Shown one piece after another: positions 48,701-58,280 of a DNA stretch of 64,000 nt (the first letter of the stretch is position 1; every line of letters begins with the position of its first letter). The notes beneath the pieces were generated by a model. It had not been told where the DNA came from, ran no database searches, and saw only the letters and a list, made by a program, of their open reading frames with translations. Source of the stretch: Paenibacillus assamensis DSM 18201 (GTDB taxonomy: Bacteria > Bacillota > Bacilli > Paenibacillales > Paenibacillaceae). The stretch covers positions 1 to 64,000 of the forward strand of contig NZ_KE383837.1 of NCBI RefSeq assembly GCF_000422445.1, read 5' to 3'. Position numbers and translations under genes: made by a program.

Positions 48701-51700
48701 CAAACCACTATCTAAGACCATGTGCGCGATTCGCTCCTGAGGGTAGGAAGGGTCAATCGGAACATAGGCAAATCCCGCTTTGAGGACGGCTAGTACAGCT
48801 GTAATCCGATCAACTGGATTGTCCACCATAATGCCAACGAGTAATCCATCCCCCTCAATGTAACTCTGGTTAGCCTTACGGAAAATAAGATGGCTTGACC
48901 GTATCTTCCGTGCCAGCTGATTGGCTCTAGCATTAAGATCCCCATAGGTACATGCCTGATCTTTGTAATAAATTGCAGTATGCGTAGGTCGAACCTGCGC
49001 CTGCTCCTCAAACCGCTGATGTATAACCGATGATCCCTGTATCGCATAACGGTTCGTTGCGAATTCGGTTGTTATGCTGACACGTTCTTCCGTCGTCATT
49101 AGATGAAGGAGAGCTAGTCTTTCATTACCTGAACTATTTACGATCCCGTTAAGCAGCCGCTTGTAGTGCTTAGCCATCCGATCCATCGTGTCCCGATGAA
49201 ATAGCTTTGAGCAGTATTCGAAACCTGCGCTGATGCCTTCATGTTCCTCAGCAGCAAAGAGCGTCAAATCAAATTTGGCAGTTCGATGTAAATAATCATA
49301 CGGTTCCACAGTCACTGGCCCCATTACAAGGCTGCTGCGATCCACATTTTGAAGAATAAACAGCACATCAAATATCGGATTGCGGCTCGCATCACGTTGC
49401 AGACCTAGCTTGTCCACTAACTGCTCAAATGGATAGTCCTGATGTTCAAAAGCATGCATGGCATAGTTGTGCACCTGGCTAATCAATTCACGGAAGGTCA
49501 GCTCCATATTAGGCTGGCTCCGTATTACCACTGTGTTCACGAACATCCCGACCATCTGATCCAGATCTGTATGCGTTCTACCAGCAACAGGAGAACCAAT
49601 CAACATATTTTCTGTCCCCGTATATTTCGACAATAGTACGCTGAATGCAGCGAGCAGAACGGTATATAAAGTTGTTCCGGTTTCACTGGCCAAACTGCGC
49701 AATCCGTTAGTCAACTCCTCATCAAGCCCAAATCTAACATGATCACCTTCAAAACTTCGTGCTGCAGGCCTTGGATAATCTGTGACTAAATCAAGAACGG
49801 GAAGCTCTCCCGCTAATTCATTCAGCCAATAGGATTCATGCTTCGCCTGAGCCCGCTGAAATGTTTCCTTCTGCTGCCAGTAGACATAATCTTTATAATG
49901 AATCGAAACGTTTGAAAGCACTTCTCCTTCATATATGGCGCATAATTCCCGCATCATAAGAGGCAACGAGGTGCCGTCTGCGATCGTATGGTGAATGTCA
50001 ATCAACAATATATGCTCATTTGTCGAAAGGGGCATCAATCCAGCTCTGACAAGCGGTCCTGTCTGTAAGTCAAAAGGCTGAAAGAAAGCCTGAATTTGCT
50101 TATCAATAAGCGGTTCTTGATTCGTATTTTCAACCAAACCTGCCATTGGAGCATCTATAATCTGCATAAGCTCAATATTAGAACCAGCCTGATCATCAAT
50201 CCGCTGTACCAGTTCACCATCTAAATAGGCAAATGAGGTGCGCAGCGCTTCATGACGCACTAGAACTTGCTTCCATGCCTGCTGCAGCCTATCGATGTCG
50301 AGCTGTCCTAACAGCGTATAGGTCATCGTAATGTTGTAACTCATCCCTGAATCATCCATTTGGCTCAAGGCAAATAGACGCTTTTGCGAGGACGATGCAG
50401 GATAGTATGAAAGTTTCGGTGCCTGTGGGATATGACTATACGTCTCACGAGCAGCTTGCTCGATATATGCAGCTTGTCGATGCAGCTGCGGGCGAGCAAA
50501 TACTTCTCGCAGCGGCATTTCAACATCCAATTCCTTATGAATGCGCGATACGAGTGTCATCGCCTTCAATGAATGGCCTCCCGCCTCGAAGAACGACAAC
50601 TCTCGGCCCACTTCCACTACTCCTAATACTTCCTGCCATATGGATGCCAGTTCACGTTCTGTCTCCGTCTGCGGCGCGCCTCCCGCTGCCATCGACCCGA
50701 AACCGAGCTCTGGCTTCGGCAGCGCCTTGCGGTCGATCTTCCCGTTCGGGGTCAGCGGCAGCTCATCCAGCACTTGCACGGAAGCAGGCACCATATAAGC
50801 TGGCAGTTGACACGCCAGATACCCCTTCAATTCCTCTGCTTCTGGCTTTCCTTCTCCAGCAAATGTCACATACGCGGCAAGCTGCTTCATTCCTTGTTCA
50901 TCTTCCACGTCCAGTACGACCGCTTCTTTCACTCGCTCATACTCCGCCAGCCTCGCTTCAATTTCACCCAACTCAATACGGAAGCCCCGAATTTTCACTT
51001 GGTAATCTTTCCGTCCGAAAAATTCGATGTTGCCGTCTGGCAGCCGTCGACCCAAGTCACCCGTGCGGTACATCCGCACACCACGCTTCTCACGGAACGG
51101 GTCTTCGAGGAAGACCGACGCTGTCCGCTCTGGATCACGCAAGTAACCGCGTCCCACCCCGACACCGGAAACGCATATTTCTCCTACCATGCCGATCGGG
51201 CACAACTGCAGCTGATCGTCTACGATATAGATTCGCATGTTGCGAATCGGCTTCCCGATCGGTACCGGGTCGCTTTCCAGTGGCTTGTCCATCACATAGT
51301 GGCTGATGTCGTCCGCTGCCTCCGCAGGCCCGTATGCATTCACCATACGGATGTCCGGGCAGATTTCGAACCACCGCCGCACCATCGCGGGCTTCACCGT
51401 TTCTCCCGTAATCATTAAATAATGAAGGGCGGTCGGACGCACACCTGCCGCTTCCATATAATCCATCATGACGGACAAATAGGAGGGGACGACTTCCAAA
51501 ATCGAGACCTGGTCACGAATGATCTGTGCTGTAAACAGCACAGGCTCCAGCACGAGCTCGTTCGGATAAATCGCCGTTACTCCACCTACTGTTAATGCCG
51601 CGACAAACTGCCATACCGAGATGTCAAAGCAGTGGCTTGCATTTTGAGCCAATACCGTATCCGCGGTAATTTGCATCTCCTCGATCTCGGCCAAAATATG

Positions 51701-54700
51701 ATTGAGCATACCCGCATGTTCAATCATCGTGCCTTTCGGCATGCCCGTTGAGCCTGACGTATAGATGACATAGGCCAACTGGCTAAGCTGCACAGGCAAG
51801 CCCAAATTATCTGCCGATTGCTGCGCAATAGCCTCCGCTTCCTGGTCCAGCAGAATGACTCGCACAGACAATTCGTCCGTCCCCCACTCCAAACCGCTCA
51901 CCCCAGCAGCATCCCCGACTATAAAGCGAACGCCTGACTCTCGAAGGATCGTCCGCTGCCGTTCAGCTGGATACCCTGGATCAACCGGCACATAAGCGCC
52001 GCCCGCCTTCCAAATGGCAACAATCGCAACCAGCATCTCTGGCGAACGATCCATTAGGATGGCTATCAGTTCTTCCCGCTCTGACCTTTGCGCCAGCAAA
52101 TAGCGAGCCAATTGATTCGCGCGTGCATTCAATTCCGCATAACAGATGTCTTTTCCGTTATATCGGACAGCCGTTCGTTCAGGCCCATTTGCAACCTGGG
52201 CCTCGAACCATTCATGTGCTGGGTGCGTTGGAAGCTCAGCATCGGTTTCGTTATAGGCTTCTATCAGCCGCGTCTTCTCTGCAGCTGTCATCAGTTCTAA
52301 ATCATCTGCAACCCGTTCTGGATGCGCAGTTATTTGCTCAATCAAATTTTGAAAACAAGTTGCTAACTGCTCTATAAATTCATGATCATATACTTGTATG
52401 TTGTAACTAAATTTGATGCAAAGATGCTCATCCGGAATAACAGTCACATCTAGGTCATAGCTAGTTTGTTCTACAACTTGCACATCGTGAATCTGCAGTC
52501 GCCCAGAAGCATCTGACCCTTGGATGGTTTCCATATCTAATGGATAATTCTCAAAAATAAGAAGATGATTAAATAGCTCCTGCTTGAACGAAGCCAACAC
52601 TTGAATGTCAGCAAGCGGACAATATTCATAAGCACTGGCTTCTGCATTGATTCGACGCAGCCGATCCAACATATCACTGAACCGCTCGCCTTTCTCCATT
52701 CGGACACGTACTGGCACGGTGTTAATAAATAGACCTGCCATATACTCCATCCCTTCAACCTCAGGTGAACGTCCAGATACGACTGAGCCAAATATAACAT
52801 CTCTACTGCCACTGTAGCGCTGCAGCATAGTGCCCCATACTGCCTGAATGACCGTATACAGCGTAGTATGATAAGCGCAAGCCGTCTTCTCCAATGCCTG
52901 CGTTAACTCTGTTGTAAGCAGCAGCTGCAGTTCACGTCTCTCATAAGAGACAGAAGGCTGTACTCTGCGTGGGAAGCTCGCTCGCTCCTCATAATCAGCA
53001 AGATAACTTCTCCAGAATTGCTGTGCATCTTCCTTGTTTTTACTCGTTAACCATTCCATATAACGAGAATAAGGAGCAACAGGTTCAAGCACCGCTTGCG
53101 GTCCTTCTCTGTACAATGTAAACAGCTGCTTAAACAGCGAAGCTGCGCACCAACCGTCCATGATGATATGATGGTACGTCCATAATAAATGCCAACTTTC
53201 GTTGCCCAATAGAAATACAGTCACGCGCAGCAGTGGTTCCTGATCCAGTTTGAAACCTTTGTCTCTATCCTTGTTCATATAATCGGAAATAGCTTGTTCA
53301 CGAGCCTCCTCTGCGAGATGACTTACATCCACTTCACGAACTGAAGACACTTGCTGTCTTAGCACAATTTGATGAGGACGTGTTACTGCAACATGCACGA
53401 TCTGTGTCCGCAGTGCTTCATATCTCGCAAAAAGCTGTTGTAAGGACCAATCCAGTTGGTTCACATGTAGAACACCTGATGCGCGGAATGCAATTTGCTG
53501 TACATAAGCATGTGAGTCCGTGTCTAACTGAGCATGAAAAAGCAATCCCTCCTGCAGCGGAGATAAGGTGTACAGATTCTCCACTTCCTGCTCCCGGCTC
53601 GAACATTTCGCTGTAAGCCCATCTAGCTCACTCATGTTGAGCGATGCGTAAGGAAAATCAGACGGTGTATAGCAGGGCTTGGTCACCTTTCGCGTATGCT
53701 CAAGCAAATGCTGCAGTTCCTGTAGGTAGCTGTCAGTCAACTGCTGCATCACATCAGCGGAAATTTGATTTTTGTTATAAACCCAGTTCAACACGAGATG
53801 GCCTTCCTTCACCATCCCGTAAATTTCCAAGCTTGCTTCCCTTTCCAGATTAGCACTCACTTCTCGGCCTGTTGGCAAGGGCGATAATATGAACGGCCCC
53901 TGCTGCAAATCTTGATCAAATTGTCCTAAGTAGTTAAAACTGACTTCCGGCTGCAGCTGGAATGGGATCGACTCCTTGATTTCAGAAGGAGATAGGTATT
54001 TCAGAACCCCATAGCCGATTCCCTTATGAGGAATCTGTCTAAGCATTTCCTTCGTCGCCCGAATATGACTTGACAAGGATGCCTCATCCTGCGAAAAATC
54101 GACGTTGGACATATCTAAAATGATTGGGTACATAGAAGTGAACCAACCTACGGTACGATGTATCTGCGCACCCTTGATTACCTCTTGCCTACCATGGCCT
54201 TCCAGATGAAGAAGCAATCTCTCTTGACCCGTAAGCCGCTTGAATGTCGTACCTAGCGCTGCAATTAGGAAATCATCCACTTGTGTATGATAGGCAGCAT
54301 GCGCATCTTGCAATAAGGAGCTCGTTGATTCCTCGGATAGTCTAATCGTCAGCACTTCTGTATCACATATGCGGTTCGACGAACGTCCCGTACGGTTTAT
54401 AATCGATAATGGCGCCACGGACATTTCTTCTAGCGTTCGCCAGTAGTCTATTTCTTTTCTTAATTGGTCCGATTTCGCATAGGCATGCAAGCTTTCTGAC
54501 CACTGTCTGAAAGATGTGTTGCGCGTTCCAAGATCGACAGCTTTACCTTCAGCAAGCTGACCATAGGCAGTCGCCAGATCCTCAACAATTACACGCCATG
54601 AAACTCCGTCTACAACTAAATGATGAATAACGAGCAGTAAATGATCACCCTCATCGGTTTTAAACAACCGCGCTTTCATGAGCGGACCATTTTGCAAATC

Positions 54701-57700
54701 AATACTGGATTGACACTCGTCAGCCAGCGCTGATATTCTCGACTCAATATCAGACCCTCCAGCAAGATTCACTACTGCAAAATCGCATCCGCCACTGTCT
54801 ATCGGCCTGTTGATCTGTTCCACCTTGCTATCCGAAATGCGGAATACAATTCGCAGCGCATCATGCTGTTCGGTCAGCACATTCAGTGCCTGTTGCAGCA
54901 AAGATGCATCTAAGCCTGCATCCGAAAACAACATAAAAGATTGGTTAAAATGATGACGGTCCGTCTTTATCCGTTCGAAAAACAATTGCTGAATCGGCAT
55001 CAATTTAACCGCGCCTGCCTGCGCTTCTTCAATAACCATTTGTTTTACACTTGTGACATAAAGACTTAATTCTCTAATTTTCGGATACAGCAAAATATAT
55101 TTAATTTCAAGCTGGTACTTGTATTTGAGTAGCCGGGAAGCAACCTTCATCGCTTTAATTGAATCCCCGCCCAATTCTATAAAAGAGTGACCGATTCCAA
55201 TACCAGATACACCGAGCACTTCCTCCCATACCTGTATAAGAATTTGTTGGATATCATTCGTTGGAGACTCAAATTGAGTTGTCGTCCCAGATTGGACAAT
55301 TCCCTCTGGCAACGATTTTCGATCTATTTTTCCGCTTGGTGTCAGCGGTAGCACTGACAGTTGCTCCAAATAGGCTGGGACCATATATACAGGCAATTTG
55401 CTTGAGATATAGCCACGAATATCACTCGATTGGAGCGCTAAATTGGCAGTATAAAATGCACACAAATACGTTTCTCCCCGGTTGTTCACACGATGTACAA
55501 CGGCGGCTTCCTGAATCGTCGGATGGGATACAAGACAAGCTTCAATTTCTCCCGGTTCAATGCGGTATCCCCGTACTTTAACCTGATGATCCGTCCTGCC
55601 TGCATACTCGATCACGCCATCCGGAAGCCATCTGGCCAAATCTCCTGTCCGGTACATGCGCCTTGCTTGATTAAATGGATCTTCTTTGAACACAGCTGAT
55701 GTCAAGTCATTCCGATTCAAGTAACCTCTAGCCACACCAACCCCTGCTATGCACAACTCTCCCAGTACACCTTTAGGACAAAGTTTTCCATCATGATCTA
55801 ATATATAAATATGCATGTTGTCCAATGGTCGGCCAATTGGTACGCTGGAAGACAGCTGTGGAGTTGTTACCTCATAATAGGTTGCATAGATAGCCGCTTC
55901 GGTCGGTCCATATAAGTTGAACAGCCGTACATGGGGCAAACGGCTCTGGACCGCTTCTGCCAAGGCCGGTTTGAGTGCCTCTCCTGCAGCTAGTATGTAG
56001 CGAAGCGACCGTAAACGCTCGAGCTGTTTGTCCGTTAGCTCCTGCATCATAAATGTTAACAACGAAGGTACGAAGTTAACATGTGTGACATTGAAAGCAC
56101 GTATAGCATCCATCCACAACGAAGGTTCTTTTTCTCCCCCCGGGTCCAATATCGCAAGCCTGCCTCCACCCTGAAACCAACCGAACAGTTCACATACAGA
56201 CACATCAAACGTAAATGTGGTCTTCAGTAGAAAAGTATCATGCTCCCCTAGCGGGCATAAGCGCTCCATTGCCTGCAGCGTGTTATGTACACTTCTATGC
56301 TCTACAGCAACACCCTTAGGTAAGCCCGTCGAGCCCGAAGTATAAATAATATAAGCCAGGTCATGCCCCTTGACGGCAACTCCGAGATTAGAGCTATCTC
56401 CTTCGTACAACAACATATCATCCGCATAAATGATGTCTATTCCTTCTGCCACATGATCCAGATAAGGAACCGCAAGATGAGTTAGAAGCAGTGAAGAGCC
56501 GCTATCACTGAGCATATAAGCGACACGTTCTTTCGGGAAATCTGGCAATACAGGGAGATAAGAAGCACCTGCCTTCAGAACCGCCAACAATCCTATGATC
56601 ATTTCAGGGCTGCGCTGCATTCTAACCGCTACCACATCACCCTGTGTGACGCCACGCACTTGCAACTGCCTTGCAAGTTGATTGGCTCGTCGGTTCACCT
56701 CGCCATACGTGAGACTACCGTCTGAATAGACGAGAGCAAGCTTATGCTCTGACATAGCCTCCTGCCGCTCAAATTCGGCATGAATGCACGGTTCGTGCCC
56801 CATCTCACAAGCCGCCCAATTACTCGCGATTCCACGACTGAATCCCTCCAACAGTTCTTGTTTTTCCTCATCCTGTACAAGCTCCAATTCGGACACAGCT
56901 AGCTGGGGATGAGCGATGAGCTGCTGGAGTATATGCCGGAAGTGTCCAGCAAACCGCTCAACTGTTGACTTGCTAAAAAGCGCTTCGTTATAAGTAAATT
57001 GCACTTCTAAGCGATCAGACTCCAAACTATTAATCTGAACAGCAAAATCATAATGTGTCCACTCATGCATATGGTAAGAAGCAATGCGTACTGCACGGCT
57101 TTTCTCATTTAATACGCGTTCTAATGGATAGTTCTCAATAACGACAATGGATTGAAATAGGTCAGCACCTGTTTCTAATTGATTCGTTACAATATCCTGT
57201 AGGGAGACATATTCGTACTCCTGACGTTCAATGAGACAGTTATGAACCCTTCTAACCACATCCAGCAACTGGTCACCCTCATAACAAGATACACGCAAAG
57301 GAAGCGTATTAATGTAAAGGCCCACCGAATGCTCAATACCCTTTATTTCACTCGTTCGCCCTGATACCGTCGTACCAAACAGAACATTATGCTGACGGTT
57401 ATATCGGCCAAGCATCAATCCCCACACCGTATAGAAGACCGCCGCAGGAGTTACCTCGCAGCGTCTAGCCAACTTCTCTACTGCCACATTCCCATCATTC
57501 GCACAATTAAAAATGTATACAGCCTTTCGATTCTCACTTTCTGCAACAGTAGCGTGCTCCTTCTTTACACCATCCTGCGGAAGTAAAGAACGGCTGTCTA
57601 TTTGTTCTGTCACGGTACGCCAATATCGTAGCCCTTCATTTTTGTCCTTGGTAGTTAGCCATTGGACAAACTGTTTATATTCACTTTTATGAACGGGCCG

Positions 57701-58234
57701 TTCAGGAACCCTCCCGCTAACCAATTTGTCATAACTATCTAAAAATTCTCGAAGTAAAATCCCCGTACTCCAACCATCGTAAATAATGTGATGATTCGTA
57801 ATAATCAACTCACAGCTCTGTTTGCTTTTCAAACAAATCGCTAAACGGATGACCTCTTGCTGCAGATCAAACTTCTTAGCACGGTCTGCTTCCCTTAGCT
57901 CTTGCACCTTTCGCTCTAGCTGATCTCCTGTATCATTCGAGAAGTTATGTACCGTTACTGTCAGCTCTTTATGTTTCAATACGATTTGAAGGGGATTATC
58001 CAACCCTTCCCAACGAAAAACCGTCCGCAGCATTTCATTGCTAGCGCACACAAATTGCCATGCCTCTTTCAAACGAGGCACATCGATCGTTCCCTGCATA
58101 TTCAAGCTGAGTTGTTCTATGTAATGCCCGCTCGATGGCTCATTTAGATAGTGAAACAGCATCCCCTGCTGAATTGGCGTCAGTGGTAAAATATTTTCTA
58201 CACTCGTCTTATCCAACTTCATGACTGCCATCAT
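45782..58234 (-). CDS. NRPS-2: C-A-T-E-C-A-T-C-A-T-E, three modules
   Basis: A 4150-residue synthetase predicted to add three residues (D, L, D). Order: C1 (ILPLTPIQQGMLFH; NHHIIYDGW near residue 148, DCL-like, fitting the E domain ending NRPS-1); A1 (near 634; pocket D-V-C-N-L-A-L-I-Y, partly like the Cys code D-L-Y-N-L-S-L-I-W); T1 (GGDSIK near 1025); E (HHLVVDGVSW near 1205); C2 (DCL, HHIIMDGW near 1688); A2 (near 2162; pocket D-I-W-E-M-T-A-D-D, encoded in a GC-rich block); T2 (GGHSLK near 2556); C3 (LCL, IHHTIADG near 2748); A3 (near 3232; pocket D-G-A-S-V-A-E-I-A, unassigned, with an insertion upstream of its A3 motif); T3 (GGDSIK near 3632); E (HHLVVDGVSW near 3813). The tail after SPSDL (LSIDKLSQISSLLNKKLK) is donor-type. 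The ATG at 58234 is chosen because GGGGGAGG lies 6 nt before it; an in-frame TTG at 58258 has no ribosome site. Confidence 0.97.
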   Translation of the reverse strand: MMAVMKLDKTSVENILPLTPIQQGMLFHYLNEPSSGHYIEQLSLNMQGTIDVPRLKEAWQFVCASNEMLRTVFRWEGLDNPLQIVLKHKELTVTVHNFSNDTGDQLERKVQELREADRAKKFDLQQEVIRLAICLKSKQSCELIITNHHIIYDGWSTGILLREFLDSYDKLVSGRVPERPVHKSEYKQFVQWLTTKDKNEGLRYWRTVTEQIDSRSLLPQDGVKKEHATVAESENRKAVYIFNCANDGNVAVEKLARRCEVTPAAVFYTVWGLMLGRYNRQHNVLFGTTVSGRTSEIKGIEHSVGLYINTLPLRVSCYEGDQLLDVVRRVHNCLIERQEYEYVSLQDIVTNQLETGADLFQSIVVIENYPLERVLNEKSRAVRIASYHMHEWTHYDFAVQINSLESDRLEVQFTYNEALFSKSTVERFAGHFRHILQQLIAHPQLAVSELELVQDEEKQELLEGFSRGIASNWAACEMGHEPCIHAEFERQEAMSEHKLALVYSDGSLTYGEVNRRANQLARQLQVRGVTQGDVVAVRMQRSPEMIIGLLAVLKAGASYLPVLPDFPKERVAYMLSDSGSSLLLTHLAVPYLDHVAEGIDIIYADDMLLYEGDSSNLGVAVKGHDLAYIIYTSGSTGLPKGVAVEHRSVHNTLQAMERLCPLGEHDTFLLKTTFTFDVSVCELFGWFQGGGRLAILDPGGEKEPSLWMDAIRAFNVTHVNFVPSLLTFMMQELTDKQLERLRSLRYILAAGEALKPALAEAVQSRLPHVRLFNLYGPTEAAIYATYYEVTTPQLSSSVPIGRPLDNMHIYILDHDGKLCPKGVLGELCIAGVGVARGYLNRNDLTSAVFKEDPFNQARRMYRTGDLARWLPDGVIEYAGRTDHQVKVRGYRIEPGEIEACLVSHPTIQEAAVVHRVNNRGETYLCAFYTANLALQSSDIRGYISSKLPVYMVPAYLEQLSVLPLTPSGKIDRKSLPEGIVQSGTTTQFESPTNDIQQILIQVWEEVLGVSGIGIGHSFIELGGDSIKAMKVASRLLKYKYQLEIKYILLYPKIRELSLYVTSVKQMVIEEAQAGAVKLMPIQQLFFERIKTDRHHFNQSFMLFSDAGLDASLLQQALNVLTEQHDALRIVFRISDSKVEQINRPIDSGGCDFAVVNLAGGSDIESRISALADECQSSIDLQNGPLMKARLFKTDEGDHLLLVIHHLVVDGVSWRVIVEDLATAYGQLAEGKAVDLGTRNTSFRQWSESLHAYAKSDQLRKEIDYWRTLEEMSVAPLSIINRTGRSSNRICDTEVLTIRLSEESTSSLLQDAHAAYHTQVDDFLIAALGTTFKRLTGQERLLLHLEGHGRQEVIKGAQIHRTVGWFTSMYPIILDMSNVDFSQDEASLSSHIRATKEMLRQIPHKGIGYGVLKYLSPSEIKESIPFQLQPEVSFNYLGQFDQDLQQGPFILSPLPTGREVSANLEREASLEIYGMVKEGHLVLNWVYNKNQISADVMQQLTDSYLQELQHLLEHTRKVTKPCYTPSDFPYASLNMSELDGLTAKCSSREQEVENLYTLSPLQEGLLFHAQLDTDSHAYVQQIAFRASGVLHVNQLDWSLQQLFARYEALRTQIVHVAVTRPHQIVLRQQVSSVREVDVSHLAEEAREQAISDYMNKDRDKGFKLDQEPLLRVTVFLLGNESWHLLWTYHHIIMDGWCAASLFKQLFTLYREGPQAVLEPVAPYSRYMEWLTSKNKEDAQQFWRSYLADYEERASFPRRVQPSVSYERRELQLLLTTELTQALEKTACAYHTTLYTVIQAVWGTMLQRYSGSRDVIFGSVVSGRSPEVEGMEYMAGLFINTVPVRVRMEKGERFSDMLDRLRRINAEASAYEYCPLADIQVLASFKQELFNHLLIFENYPLDMETIQGSDASGRLQIHDVQVVEQTSYDLDVTVIPDEHLCIKFSYNIQVYDHEFIEQLATCFQNLIEQITAHPERVADDLELMTAAEKTRLIEAYNETDAELPTHPAHEWFEAQVANGPERTAVRYNGKDICYAELNARANQLARYLLAQRSEREELIAILMDRSPEMLVAIVAIWKAGGAYVPVDPGYPAERQRTILRESGVRFIVGDAAGVSGLEWGTDELSVRVILLDQEAEAIAQQSADNLGLPVQLSQLAYVIYTSGSTGMPKGTMIEHAGMLNHILAEIEEMQITADTVLAQNASHCFDISVWQFVAALTVGGVTAIYPNELVLEPVLFTAQIIRDQVSILEVVPSYLSVMMDYMEAAGVRPTALHYLMITGETVKPAMVRRWFEICPDIRMVNAYGPAEAADDISHYVMDKPLESDPVPIGKPIRNMRIYIVDDQLQLCPIGMVGEICVSGVGVGRGYLRDPERTASVFLEDPFREKRGVRMYRTGDLGRRLPDGNIEFFGRKDYQVKIRGFRIELGEIEARLAEYERVKEAVVLDVEDEQGMKQLAAYVTFAGEGKPEAEELKGYLACQLPAYMVPASVQVLDELPLTPNGKIDRKALPKPELGFGSMAAGGAPQTETERELASIWQEVLGVVEVGRELSFFEAGGHSLKAMTLVSRIHKELDVEMPLREVFARPQLHRQAAYIEQAARETYSHIPQAPKLSYYPASSSQKRLFALSQMDDSGMSYNITMTYTLLGQLDIDRLQQAWKQVLVRHEALRTSFAYLDGELVQRIDDQAGSNIELMQIIDAPMAGLVENTNQEPLIDKQIQAFFQPFDLQTGPLVRAGLMPLSTNEHILLIDIHHTIADGTSLPLMMRELCAIYEGEVLSNVSIHYKDYVYWQQKETFQRAQAKHESYWLNELAGELPVLDLVTDYPRPAARSFEGDHVRFGLDEELTNGLRSLASETGTTLYTVLLAAFSVLLSKYTGTENMLIGSPVAGRTHTDLDQMVGMFVNTVVIRSQPNMELTFRELISQVHNYAMHAFEHQDYPFEQLVDKLGLQRDASRNPIFDVLFILQNVDRSSLVMGPVTVEPYDYLHRTAKFDLTLFAAEEHEGISAGFEYCSKLFHRDTMDRMAKHYKRLLNGIVNSSGNERLALLHLMTTEERVSITTEFATNRYAIQGSSVIHQRFEEQAQVRPTHTAIYYKDQACTYGDLNARANQLARKIRSSHLIFRKANQSYIEGDGLLVGIMVDNPVDRITAVLAVLKAGFAYVPIDPSYPQERIAHMVLDSGLQLILSDVKDVNELLPQGVEVLPLQLIQSAVEETANLDLDVQADDLAYLIYTSGSTGQPKGVAINHSSLVNFIAWRTEAYEIGADDCNLQLISFSFDGYGANLYTALMTGGSLVAVDDGQNKDFNIIVQYVIRYGVTSFSVIPSMYQALLDFAKPGDLEQLRRVVLAAERPSDELIARSRRMLPRTLLINEYGPTENTIATTAQIGIDVGRTAVIGRPVGNHEIYLLDRAGFPVPIGIPGELYAAGPGLARGYWKRPEMTAEKFVVHAETGKRMYRTGDMGRWMKDGSIEFLGRLDEQVKIRGFRIELEEIAARLRMHPTVVEAVVADRKNAAGQLYLCAYIVPNAGADQQGDLEKSYTVQPALASAYKSFLAKALPDYMIPAYFMHLEKLPLSPNGKLARKELPAPDMERVASELYEAPRTEMEMKLAEIWQQVLGIPRVGIRDHFFDLGGDSIKAIQVSSRLHQQGFVLDMKHLFQHPVLTQLALYIKQDGELNSQEEVVGETNLTAIQHWFFSQQFNEMHHFNQAIMLYRSSGFDIDVLRLALTAITKHHDALRMVFKRDGDRWTARNRSVEEGDLFILNEFDTSGTREAERRSFILQHVDEAQRSLNLEEGPLFRLTLFRTVEGDHLHLVVHHLVVDGVSWRILLEDLATAYTQAERRESVQLPAKTMSVKEWAGKVYEYAEHPMLLKEIPYWQELEDGYSGTIQVDGIFGQRRPEEQLEVVMECTLEETEQLLKHIHRTYNTEINDILLTALALAFYQWSGNVKTLIHLEGHGREKLDRAYNISRTVGWFTAQYPVLLHASRLEDVGYVLKSIKDSLRKIPNRGIGYGLLEYVTPLELRKKLQFGLQPAISFNYLGQTDQTIDSEVFTMSEFGSGTNISPHARKLYAMEWTGMVVDGRLRMTVSYSSDEFHQTSISKLLNLYHHQLKNIVNHCLGKSGTEVSPSDLVYNKLSIDKLSQISSLLNKKLK
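50640..52270 (-). other. GC-rich block covering the second A domain of NRPS-2
   Basis: Hand counts on 60-base lines give about 67% GC at 50701 and 63% at 51061, against about 47% at 49201. The block starts at the C-A junction (about 52270) and fades near the A-T junction (about 50640). The domain boundaries and the near-identical partner at 1-314 point to an A domain replaced by recombination. Confidence 0.7.
51963..52276. repeat. Near-identical A-domain segment, copy 2 (pairs with 1-314)
   Basis: This is the NRPS-2 module 2 copy of the segment at the left window edge, about 98% identical by eye, in the same orientation. The right boundary coincides with the C-A linker (TRLIEAYNETD). Leftward the match cannot be followed because the other copy leaves the window. 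Confidence 0.93.
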
Positions 58235-58240
58235 CCAGAA

Positions 58241-58248
58241 CCTCCCCC
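58241..58248 (-). promoter_or_regulatory. Ribosome binding site deciding the NRPS-2 start
   Basis: GGGGGAGG on the minus strand lies 6 nt before the ATG at 58234, with a second ATG directly after at 58231. It rules out the longer TTG start at 58258, which would place this site inside the coding region. Confidence 0.8.
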
Positions 58249-58280
58249 AAGAAAACAAATTGATTGTCCAGCTAACTCTT

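Noticed and set aside
50395-51306. Long plus-strand open frame (about 303 codons)
   Set aside because: It is antisense to the A2-T2 region of NRPS-2, where high GC removes stop codons from other frames. Its translation resembles no family, and no ribosome site was seen.
51963-52276. Near-identical repeat as an insertion sequence or mobile element
   Set aside because: Both copies lie in frame inside A domains, encode normal A-domain sequence, and show no terminal inverted repeats or transposase.
58235-58258. Longer NRPS-2 start at an in-frame TTG (58258)
   Set aside because: No ribosome site precedes it, and the strong GGGGGAGG would lie inside the coding region.
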